Position numbers and translations under genes: made by a program. DNA of 5,113 bases. Origin: Gemmatimonadota bacterium (GTDB lineage: Bacteria; Gemmatimonadota; Gemmatimonadetes; Gemmatimonadales; GWC2-71-9). Under the pieces are notes generated by a model. The model did not search any database and was not told the origin of the DNA. It saw only the letters and a list, made by a program, of their open reading frames with translations. Positions within the stretch are counted from its first letter, which is position 1; each line of letters opens with the position of its first letter. The stretch lies in assembly GCA_003221085.1 (NCBI GenBank), contig QHUD01000079.1, positions 1 through 5,113 of the forward strand. The letters run 5' to 3'. Positions 1 through 4,969 of this stretch are shown in pieces.

Positions 1-151
1 CGAGCGCGGGGCGCCGCACGATCGTGCGGTTGTGCTCCACGACGACGGCGCGCGGGTCGAGCGCCAGCGATTCGAGCAGCTCGAGCAGCGTGGCGCCCCG
101 CGCCACCGCGCGAGGCTCCCCGTTCACCACGACGTCGACCGTGTCGTTCAT
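1..151 (-). CDS. thiS: ThiS sulfur-carrier protein, 5' part (3' end beyond window)
   Basis: Small ubiquitin-like sulfur carrier of thiamine thiazole synthesis. As a C-terminal thiocarboxylate it donates sulfur to ThiG in the cytoplasm. Fifty codons are visible from the ATG at 151-149. They begin MNDTVDVVVNGEPRAVARGA and continue with TLLELLESLALDPRAVVVEHN, matching the ThiS pattern of a VNGEP hairpin, a TLxELLxxLxLDP helix and a VAVExN strand. Family members are about 65-70 residues, so roughly the last 15-20, including the essential Gly-Gly tail, lie outside the window and cannot be checked. The start overlaps the tenI stop codon as ATGA, and a good Shine-Dalgarno (GAGGAG) lies 8 nt upstream. 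A thiG gene would be the expected next neighbour. Identification is by sequence pattern and by context with tenI. Confidence 0.85.
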   Translation of the reverse strand, partial: MNDTVDVVVNGEPRAVARGATLLELLESLALDPRAVVVEHNRTIVRRPAL

Positions 152-771
152 CCGTTCAGCTCCTCGAGCATCCGGCGCGCGGCGTCCGTCGGATCGGCCG
201 CGTGCCACAGCGCCCGGATCGCCGCCACGCCATGGACGGCCGCCACGGCCAAGAGCTCAGGAATGCGCTCGGCCGTCACCCCGCCGATGGCGATGACAGG
301 CAACCCGAGAGCGGCGATTTCCCTCAGGCGTGCCCACTCCATCGGAGCCCGGTCGGGATGGGTGGCGGTCGCAAACACCGGCCCTACTAAAAGATAGTCG
401 GCACCGGCCGCGTGCGCGGCTTCGGCCTCGCGCAAGTCGTGGACCGACCGGCCAATCCACCAGCGGGGGCTCAAGCAACGTGCGTCCTCGGGCGCGAGGC
501 TGCCCTGTCCCAGCTGGACGCCTGCCGCGCCGACCGCGAGCGCCACATCGAGGCGGTCGTTCACGAACAGGCGGACGGGCGGACAGTTGGACAGGCGGAC
601 GGCGAGCTCGTAGTGCTCCAGCCCCGACAACGCGCGCCCGCGGGCGTGGAAAGCGAGGTCCTCGCGGCCGCCAGCGGCGAGTTGTTGCGCCACGCGGTCC
701 AGGTCCGGCCAGCGGGCGATCCGCTCGTCGGTGATGGCGTGCAGCCGCGGCAGGGTCCGGACCGACTTCAC
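148..771 (-). CDS. tenI: TenI-like thiazole tautomerase (thiamine-phosphate synthase superfamily)
   Basis: A 207-residue TIM-barrel protein of the ThiE/TenI superfamily. Landmarks in order are LHAITDE (10-16), VNDRLDVAL (70-78), GVQLGQGSL (84-92), IGRSVH (106-111), GADYLLVGPVF (123-133) and LPVIAIGGVT (157-166). ThiE couples HMP-PP to thiazole phosphate and uses a QxRxK motif, an Asp metal ligand after GxHLGQ, and a Lys after GPVFxTxT. Here these are HARGR (42-46), Ser91 and His138. The protein instead has GRSVH with His111, which aligns with the catalytic His122 that I recall for Bacillus subtilis TenI, the enzyme that aromatises the ThiG product. Its LHAITD and GVQLxxGSxxP segments also look TenI-like. 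The GTG start at 771 overlaps the fmt stop as GTGA, and thiS follows by ATGA overlap. A thiazole-branch function fits the thiS neighbour. Automatic pipelines would probably label it thiE; residual ThiE activity cannot be excluded. Confidence 0.8.
   Translation of the reverse strand: MKSVRTLPRLHAITDERIARWPDLDRVAQQLAAGGREDLAFHARGRALSGLEHYELAVRLSNCPPVRLFVNDRLDVALAVGAAGVQLGQGSLAPEDARCLSPRWWIGRSVHDLREAEAAHAAGADYLLVGPVFATATHPDRAPMEWARLREIAALGLPVIAIGGVTAERIPELLAVAAVHGVAAIRALWHAADPTDAARRMLEELNG
160..165 (-). promoter_or_regulatory. Ribosome binding site for thiS
   Basis: On the minus strand the sequence reads GAGGAG, then CTGAACGG, then ATG: a strong Shine-Dalgarno with 8 nt spacing. It lies within the last codons of tenI (the LEELNG end). 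It supports the ATG at 151 as the thiS start and re-initiation at the tenI/thiS overlap. Confidence 0.7.
567..602 (+). repeat. Short direct repeat inside tenI (24-bp period)
   Basis: The 12-mer ACAGGCGGACGG occurs at 567-578 and again at 591-602. Between them lies GGACGGGCGGAC (573-584), which is also found on the minus strand within the tgt palindrome. The 24-bp period is exactly eight codons, and it gives the repeated VRL at residues 58-60 and 66-68 of the TenI-like protein, just before the conserved NDR segment. It keeps the reading frame, and the protein is not obviously longer than its family here. Confidence 0.5.
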
Positions 772-1691
772 CCGAAGCGCTGGCCCACCTGCGCACCGCG
801 CCCGCGCACCCAGGCCGCGGCGGTCATGCGCGCTTTGCCGGCGGGCTGGACCTCCTCCACCTCCACCGCCCCCTGGCCCGTCGTGATGCGTAGTCCGTCG
901 TCCGTCGCGCGAACTTCCCCGGGGGCGCCGTTGTCCTCCACGACGCGGGCGCCGAACAGCTTTACTTCGCGACCGTCGAGTTGGGTCCAGGCGCCGGGCG
1001 TGGGGTCGAGCGCGCGGATCAGCCGCGCGACCCGCTCGGCCGGATCGGTCCAGCGGATGTGCGCCGTATCGCGTGTGAGCTTGGGCGCGTAGGTCGCGCG
1101 CGCGTGCTCCTGGGGGTGCGGCTCGAGGCCGTTGGTCTGGAGCAGCGCCAGCGCCTCGACCAGCGCCTGGGCGCCCATCTCGGACAGGTGCTCCGACAGC
1201 TCGCCGCCCGTGACTGCGGGATCGATGTCGTGCGGGATCTGCAGCAAAATCGGACCCGAGTCTAGGCCCGCTTCCATCCGTATGATCGTGACGCCCGTCT
1301 GCTCGAGGCCGTTCAGGATCGCCCATTCCACCGGCGCGGCGCCCCGTAGCTCGGGGAGGAGCGAGGGGTGGAGGTTGATCATCCCCTGGCGCGGGAGCGC
1401 AAGCAGGTCGGGCTTGAGAATGTGGCCGTATGCGACCACGACACCCACGTCCGGCGCGAGCGCCCGCAAGCGTTCCATGAAGTCGGGATCGCTGGGTCGC
1501 TCGGGCTGCAGTACCGGCACGTCTTCCGCTTCGGCCGCCGTCTTCACGGGCGGCGGAACCGCGGACGAGCGGGAGCGCCCCTGGGGCTTGTCCGGCTGCG
1601 TGACGGCGGCGACGACGTCGAACCCTTCGCCGAGCAGCGCTTCGAGGGATGGGACGGCGAACTCGGGCGTCCCGAAGAACACGACGCGCAC
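768..1691 (-). CDS. fmt: Methionyl-tRNA formyltransferase
   Basis: Transfers a formyl group from 10-formyl-tetrahydrofolate to Met-tRNA(fMet) for translation initiation; cytoplasmic. The 307-residue length is typical. The N-terminal Rossmann-type domain opens MRVVFFGTPEFAVPSLEALL (1-20), followed by TQPDKPQGR (31-39), YGHILKP (88-94) and the signature INLHPSLLPELRGAAP (105-120). The catalytic triad of the family is visible as Asn106, His108 and Asp144 (in LDSGP). The C-terminal OB-fold domain, which binds tRNA, starts near residue 205 and ends with GKARMTAAAWVRG (285-297). The start is GTG at 1691, directly abutting the def stop codon with no base between. No clear Shine-Dalgarno is visible, so coupling to def translation is likely. 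The stop overlaps the tenI start (GTGA). Confidence 0.97.
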   Translation of the reverse strand: MRVVFFGTPEFAVPSLEALLGEGFDVVAAVTQPDKPQGRSRSSAVPPPVKTAAEAEDVPVLQPERPSDPDFMERLRALAPDVGVVVAYGHILKPDLLALPRQGMINLHPSLLPELRGAAPVEWAILNGLEQTGVTIIRMEAGLDSGPILLQIPHDIDPAVTGGELSEHLSEMGAQALVEALALLQTNGLEPHPQEHARATYAPKLTRDTAHIRWTDPAERVARLIRALDPTPGAWTQLDGREVKLFGARVVEDNGAPGEVRATDDGLRITTGQGAVEVEEVQPAGKARMTAAAWVRGRGAQVGQRFG

Positions 1692-2240
1692 TTAGAGCTC
1701 GCCCGCCGGCTCCGGCGTCACGTCTTTGACGTATCCGGACTGTCCCTTCCGCGACTTCTTCCACTTGGCGAGGAGCAGCCCACGTTTCACGGCGCTCAGA
1801 TGGTCGAGGAAGAGGACGCCGTCCAGGTGATCGATCTCGTGCTGCGCCGCCCGTGCCTTGAAACCGGAGAGCTCGACCTTGTAGGGGTGGCCGTCGCGAT
1901 CGAGCGCTTCGACGCTGATGCCGACGTGTCGCTCCACCTCGCCGTAGATCTCGGGGATCGAGAGGCAGCCTTCTTCGGCGGTTTCCACGACGTCGCTGGC
2001 CTGAACGATCCTCGGATTGATCAGCACCAACGGCGGCGGGCCGTCCGCACCCACGTCGACGACGGCTACGCGTCGGGCGATGCCGACCTGATTCGCCGCG
2101 AGCCCCACGCCCTTGGCGGCATGCATCGTCTCGAACAGGTCGTCCACCAGCCGCTGCACGGCGTCGTCCACCGTGGCCACCGGGGTGGAGCGCTGCCGCA
2201 GGACGGGCGAGCCGAGCAGGTGGAGTTGGCGGACGGTCAC
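1692..2240 (-). CDS. def: Peptide deformylase
   Basis: Metalloenzyme that removes the N-formyl group from nascent proteins, acting near the ribosome exit. It has 182 residues, and all three family motifs are intact: motif I GVGLAANQVG (44-53), motif II EGCLSIP (90-96) and motif III QHEIDHLDG (133-141). Metal ligands are Cys92, His134 and His138; Glu135 is the catalytic acid/base and Gln51 the oxyanion residue. After the third motif comes a Lys/Arg-rich helix (about 150-166) and a short Pro-containing tail. The start is GTG at 2240, overlapping the yajC stop as GTGA; fmt starts immediately after the TAA. The def-fmt pair encodes opposing steps of the formyl-methionine cycle and is a very common gene pair. 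Confidence 0.97.
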   Translation of the reverse strand: MTVRQLHLLGSPVLRQRSTPVATVDDAVQRLVDDLFETMHAAKGVGLAANQVGIARRVAVVDVGADGPPPLVLINPRIVQASDVVETAEEGCLSIPEIYGEVERHVGISVEALDRDGHPYKVELSGFKARAAQHEIDHLDGVLFLDHLSAVKRGLLLAKWKKSRKGQSGYVKDVTPEPAGEL

Positions 2241-2575
2241 TGGGGCTTGGCGGCCTCGATGGAGCGATTGAGGATGGTCGCGATGTTGGAGCGCTGGACG
2301 ATCAAGCGTGACTCACCGCTCTTCACCGTGACTTCATCGTCCTTCAAATGCACGACTTCGCCGATGATGCCGCCCGAGGTGACGATGCGGTCGCCGCGTT
2401 GCAGCGACTCGAGCAGCTGGCGGTGCCGCTCCTGCTGCCGGCGCTGCGGGCGGATCAGCATGAAGTAGAAGATCGCGATCAGGGCGCCGATCTGGATGAG
2501 GAAGATGGGCAGCCCGGCGCCGGCGTTCTGGCCGGAGGGCGCGAACAGCAGGGCGAACAGTCCGTGCGCGGTCAT
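2237..2575 (-). CDS. yajC: YajC, Sec translocon accessory membrane protein
   Basis: Small single-pass inner-membrane protein that associates with SecDF and SecYEG. The chosen product has 112 residues. A hydrophobic segment at about 22-41 (LPIFLIQIGALIAIFYFMLI) is followed at once by the family hallmark RPQRRQQERH (42-51). A cytoplasmic domain then carries LQRGDRIVTSGGIIGEV (58-74), the other conserved YajC block. I chose the ATG at 2575 because it forms an ATGA overlap with the tgt stop, like most junctions here. An upstream in-frame ATG at 2608 would add 11 residues and overlap tgt by 37 nt. tgt-yajC adjacency is typical, but the usual secD/secF neighbours do not follow; def does. Confidence 0.93.
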   Translation of the reverse strand: MTAHGLFALLFAPSGQNAGAGLPIFLIQIGALIAIFYFMLIRPQRRQQERHRQLLESLQRGDRIVTSGGIIGEVVHLKDDEVTVKSGESRLIVQRSNIATILNRSIEAAKPQ

Positions 2576-3756
2576 GCGGATCCCGAGTGCAGGTAGCGGC
2601 GGCGCCACTCGAGGGCCCAGGGGCCGAAGGCGTTCCGCCGGATCGCGTCCCGCATCTCACCCGCGAGGCGGATCAGGTAACGAACGTTGTGCAACGACAA
2701 CAGCCGGAGCCCCAGCAGCTCCTCGGCCATGAACAGGTGGCGGAGATAGCCGCGCGAAAACGTGGTGCAGGTCTCGCAGTCGCAGCTCGCGTCGAGCGGC
2801 CGCACATCGTCGCGGTGCTCCGCGTTGCGGATGTTCACGGGTCCGTCGGGTGTGAAGGCCGAGCCGTTCCGGCCGTTGCGCGTCGGCGCGACGCAGTCGA
2901 ACAGGTCCACCCCACGCTCCACCGCCGCGACCAGATCCTCCGGGAACCCCACGCCCATAAGATAACGCGGGAGGGCGGGGAGCTTCGGCTCGAGGTGCTC
3001 GAGCATGGCGTACATGACCGGCTTTGGCTCGCCCACCGAGAGACCGCCGATCGCGAGGCCGGTCCACGGGCCGAGGTCCAGGATACGCCGCAGGCCCTCA
3101 ATGCGAAGCTCGAGATGGGTGCCGCCTTGTAGGATCGGCCAGAGAGTCTGCCGGACGGGCGGGCTGGCGGACCGGCGGTCAGAGACTGCGGCTCCGTCCG
3201 CCCGTCCGTCGGTCCGCCCGTCCGTCAGCTCCGCGTGCCTTTTCCGGCACCGCTCCAACCACCGCAACGTCCTTTCCATGGCGTCGCGGGCAGTCGCCTC
3301 ATCCGCTCCCCCCGGCACCACGTGATCGAACGCCATCGCGATGTCGGCGCCGAGGACCCACTGGATCTCCGTGGCGCGTTCGGGGCTGAGGGTGCGGCGA
3401 CTGCCGTCGACGTGACTCTGAAACTCCACCCCGTCCTCGTCCAGGCGGCGCGACCCCTCGAGCGAGAAGACCTGAAAGCCGCCGGAATCGGTGAGGAGCG
3501 GACGATCCCAGCCCATGAAACGGTGCAAGGCACCGAGCTTCTCCACTACCTGTTCGCCAGGTCGCACGTGCAGGTGGTAGGTGTTCGCAAGCACGAGCGT
3601 CGCGCCGGCAGTGCGGAGGTCGTTGGGCGAGAGCGCCCGCACGGTCCCTTGAGTCCCGACCGGCATGAACACGGGGGTCTCGACCGCGCCGTGGGGGAGG
3701 ATAAGGGTGCCGACGCGGGCGGGGCCGCTGGTGGCGTCGATCGTGAACTCGAACAC
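2572..3756 (-). CDS. tgt: tRNA-guanine transglycosylase, with repeat-derived in-frame insert
   Basis: Exchanges guanine 34 of GUN-anticodon tRNAs for preQ1 in queuosine synthesis; cytoplasmic. At 394 residues it is about 20 longer than usual. Conserved blocks are ETPVFMPVGTQGTVRAL (26-42), LANTYHLHVRPG (56-67), LLTDSGGFQVFSL (87-99, with catalytic Asp90), ILQGG (208-212), GLAIGGLSVGE (233-243) and GVDLFDCVAPTRNGRNG (282-298, nucleophile Asp284). The zinc site CxCxxC is Cys325, Cys327 and Cys330, with the fourth ligand His356. The active site looks complete. Residues about 177-203, between the WLERC helix and ILQGG, are a low-complexity TDGRTDGRADG-type stretch encoded by a DNA palindrome; related proteins have a short loop there. 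The start is GTG at 3756 with GAGGT just upstream. queA lies upstream across a palindromic repeat, and yajC overlaps the end by ATGA. Confidence 0.96.
   Translation of the reverse strand: MFEFTIDATSGPARVGTLILPHGAVETPVFMPVGTQGTVRALSPNDLRTAGATLVLANTYHLHVRPGEQVVEKLGALHRFMGWDRPLLTDSGGFQVFSLEGSRRLDEDGVEFQSHVDGSRRTLSPERATEIQWVLGADIAMAFDHVVPGGADEATARDAMERTLRWLERCRKRHAELTDGRTDGRADGAAVSDRRSASPPVRQTLWPILQGGTHLELRIEGLRRILDLGPWTGLAIGGLSVGEPKPVMYAMLEHLEPKLPALPRYLMGVGFPEDLVAAVERGVDLFDCVAPTRNGRNGSAFTPDGPVNIRNAEHRDDVRPLDASCDCETCTTFSRGYLRHLFMAEELLGLRLLSLHNVRYLIRLAGEMRDAIRRNAFGPWALEWRRRYLHSGSA
3148..3228. repeat. In-frame GC-rich palindromic repeat within tgt
   Basis: Imperfect inverted repeat. The left arm (about 3148-3180, starting CTGCCGGACGGGCGG) and the reverse complement of the right arm (about 3194-3228, reading CTGACGGACGGGCGG) match at about 27 of 33 positions. 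The right arm is itself a near-perfect 16-bp tandem duplication (GACGGACGGGCGGAC twice). It encodes tgt residues 177-203 without disturbing the frame. Comparing the spacing from the conserved Trp166 to Gln210 (44 residues) with the roughly 22 I recall for E. coli Tgt, the block looks like an insertion of about 20-25 residues in a loop. It differs in sequence from the heptamer elements flanking queA. Confidence 0.7.
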
Positions 3757-3759
3757 GGG

Positions 3760-3764
3760 ACCTC
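3760..3764 (-). promoter_or_regulatory. Probable ribosome binding site for tgt
   Basis: The minus strand reads GAGGT, then CCC, then GTG. The pairing is good, though the 3-nt spacing is shorter than ideal. It lies between the end of the palindromic heptamer element and the GTG start, so folding of that element in the mRNA would sit immediately beside it. It supports the GTG at 3756 as the start. Confidence 0.5.
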
Positions 3765-3842
3765 AGTGCGGAGTGCGGAGTGCGGAATGCGGCGTAGACG
3801 CTCGCGCTTCGATTCCGCACTCCCCACTCCGCATTCCGCACT
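3765..3842. repeat. Palindromic heptamer element filling the queA-tgt gap
   Basis: Four tandem 7-bp units on the plus strand (3765-3771, 3772-3778, 3779-3785, 3786-3792: AGTGCGG three times, then AATGCGG). A 22-nt loop (3793-3814) follows, then four inverted units (3815-3842, read on the minus strand as AGTGCGG, AATGCGG, AGTGGGG, AGTGCGG). The arms match at 25 of 28 positions. Almost all of the 85-bp queA-tgt gap is this element. The last base of the queA TGA stop is the first base of the first heptamer in transcript direction. There is no U-run after the hairpin, so it is not a standard intrinsic terminator. An RNA hairpin that protects, attenuates or separates the two cistrons is possible but unproven. 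Confidence 0.85.
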
Positions 3843-4870
3843 CAGACAAGTGCCATCGCATCGCCATAGGAATAGAACCTGTATTTCTCCCGCACCGCTT
3901 CACCGTATGCTCGCATGACGTTCTCGTAGCCCCCAAACGCGCACACCAACATTAGCAGCGTCGAGCGGGGGAGGTGGAAGTTGGTGAGCAGGCGATCCAC
4001 AGCTTGGAACGCAAACGGCGGATGGATGAACAGGTGAGTTTGCCCGGCTCCCGGGATGATGATCCCGCGCGTGCCGGCGCAGGTCTCCAACGTACGTGCG
4101 ACCGTGGTCCCGATCGCCCAGACGCGCCCTCCTGCCTGCCGCCTCTCATTGATGGCCGTCGCTGCTGCGTCGCTCACGTTGAAGTCTTCAGAGTCCATGC
4201 GGTGGTTCGCAACGTCGCTCTCCTGCACCGGCTTGAACGTTCCAGGGCCGACGTGAAGATCGAGTTCCGCCACGGCGACACCCTTGGCCCGGATGCGGGC
4301 GAGCAGCTCTGACGTGAAGTGCAGCCCGGCGGTGGGCGCGGCGACACTGCCATCATGTGCCGCGTAGACGGTCTGGTAGCGCTCCCGATCCTCGGCGCGC
4401 GGCGGCCGCCGGATGTAGGGGGGGAGCGGCACTTCCCCGTATTTGGCGAGCGTTGCACGCGCATCGAGCGCACCCACGAAACGCACACGCCTGAGGCCCC
4501 CGCCCAGGCGTTCCCGGATCTCGACCGCGCTGTCGTCGCCGAAGGTCACGCGCCGTCCCGCCTTGAGCTTGCCGCCCGGATGTCCCATGGCGAGCCAGTC
4601 GCCGTTGGGCAACTCACGGACGAGCAGCAGCTCTGCGACTCTTCCTATTTCTCGTTTTCCGTGCAGTCTCGCGGGTATGACGCGTGACACGTTGAGGACG
4701 AGCACGTCCTCCGGCGCTACTAGGTCTACGAAATCCGGGAAGCGCGCGTGCCGAACGCCGCCGCGCGCTCGGTCCAACACCAACAGCCGGCTCGCGGCGC
4801 GGTCGGGGAGAGGATCTTGCGCGATGAGCGAGGGGGGAAGCGAGTAATCGAAATCTGCGGTGCGATGCAT
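3842..4870 (-). CDS. queA: tRNA preQ1(34) S-adenosylmethionine ribosyltransferase-isomerase
   Basis: Transfers and isomerises the ribosyl group of S-adenosylmethionine onto preQ1 in tRNA, giving epoxyqueuosine; it acts directly after Tgt. It has 342 residues, normal for the family. Conserved blocks are DFDYSLPPSLIAQDPLPDRA (6-25), SRLLVLDR (27-34), VIPARLHG (64-71), EVPLPPYI (146-153), RYQTVYA (164-170), SVAAPTAGLHFT (175-186), LDLHVGPGTFKPV (203-215), AIGTTVARTLE (252-262), LLTNFHLPRSTLLMLVCAFGG (294-314) and YRFYSYGDAMAL (330-341). The ATG at 4870 was chosen because the family sequence begins there. The frame stays open to 5056, but that extension only translates repeat and antisense-of-ruvB-type sequence. 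There is no Shine-Dalgarno upstream: the 3' arm of a palindromic repeat ends 2 nt before the ATG. tgt follows after an 85-bp gap made of a second such repeat. Confidence 0.97.
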   Translation of the reverse strand: MHRTADFDYSLPPSLIAQDPLPDRAASRLLVLDRARGGVRHARFPDFVDLVAPEDVLVLNVSRVIPARLHGKREIGRVAELLLVRELPNGDWLAMGHPGGKLKAGRRVTFGDDSAVEIRERLGGGLRRVRFVGALDARATLAKYGEVPLPPYIRRPPRAEDRERYQTVYAAHDGSVAAPTAGLHFTSELLARIRAKGVAVAELDLHVGPGTFKPVQESDVANHRMDSEDFNVSDAAATAINERRQAGGRVWAIGTTVARTLETCAGTRGIIIPGAGQTHLFIHPPFAFQAVDRLLTNFHLPRSTLLMLVCAFGGYENVMRAYGEAVREKYRFYSYGDAMALV

Positions 4871-4872
4871 GG

Positions 4873-4969
4873 AGTGCGGAATGTGGAGTGCGGAGTGCGG
4901 AATGGAAGGGCGAACTACGACGCGGGATGCGCTCGTCAACTCCGCACTTCGCATTCCCCACTCCGCACT
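4873..4969. repeat. Palindromic heptamer element filling the ruvB-queA gap
   Basis: Four plus-strand 7-bp units (4873-4879 AGTGCGG, 4880-4886 AATGTGG, 4887-4893 and 4894-4900 AGTGCGG), a 41-nt loop (4901-4941) and four inverted units (4942-4969, read on the minus strand as AGTGCGG, AGTGGGG, AATGCGA, AGTGCGG). Arms match at 24 of 28 positions. The architecture is the same as the element between queA and tgt, and the 13-mer TCCCCACTCCGCA is shared (3821-3833 and 4955-4967), while the loops are unrelated. Two bases of the ruvB TAG stop codon belong to the first heptamer, and the element ends 2 nt before the queA ATG. No U-run follows. Confidence 0.85.

Noticed and set aside
148..771. Calling the ThiE/TenI-superfamily gene thiE
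   Set aside because: Several residues needed for thiamine-phosphate synthase are substituted and a TenI-type GRSVH is present. It remains the main alternative.
148..1764. A 538-codon open frame on the minus strand that could be read as a large fusion protein ending in the TenI domain
   Set aside because: Its first 331 codons are an out-of-frame, Arg/Ala/Gly-rich reading of fmt, which is itself a complete and well-conserved gene. The real start is the GTG at 771.
412..2468. Long plus-strand frames (for example 412-1092 and 1368-2468)
   Set aside because: They are antisense to conserved fmt, def, tenI and yajC codons, show no recognisable family motif, and are explained by high-GC codon bias.
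2576..2608. Longer yajC start at 2608
   Set aside because: It would overlap tgt by 37 nt and add residues not typical of YajC, whereas the ATG at 2575 forms the ATGA overlap seen at neighbouring junctions.
3299..3841. Minus-strand frame beginning with RNAEWGVRN and FRTPHSALRS-type peptides
   Set aside because: The N-terminal part is a translation of the heptamer repeat and the rest is an alternative frame of tgt.
3765..3842. Intrinsic terminator or CRISPR-like array
   Set aside because: The stem is long, but no U-run follows it in transcript direction and the next gene starts within a few bases. The units are 7 bp without spacers, which does not fit a CRISPR array.
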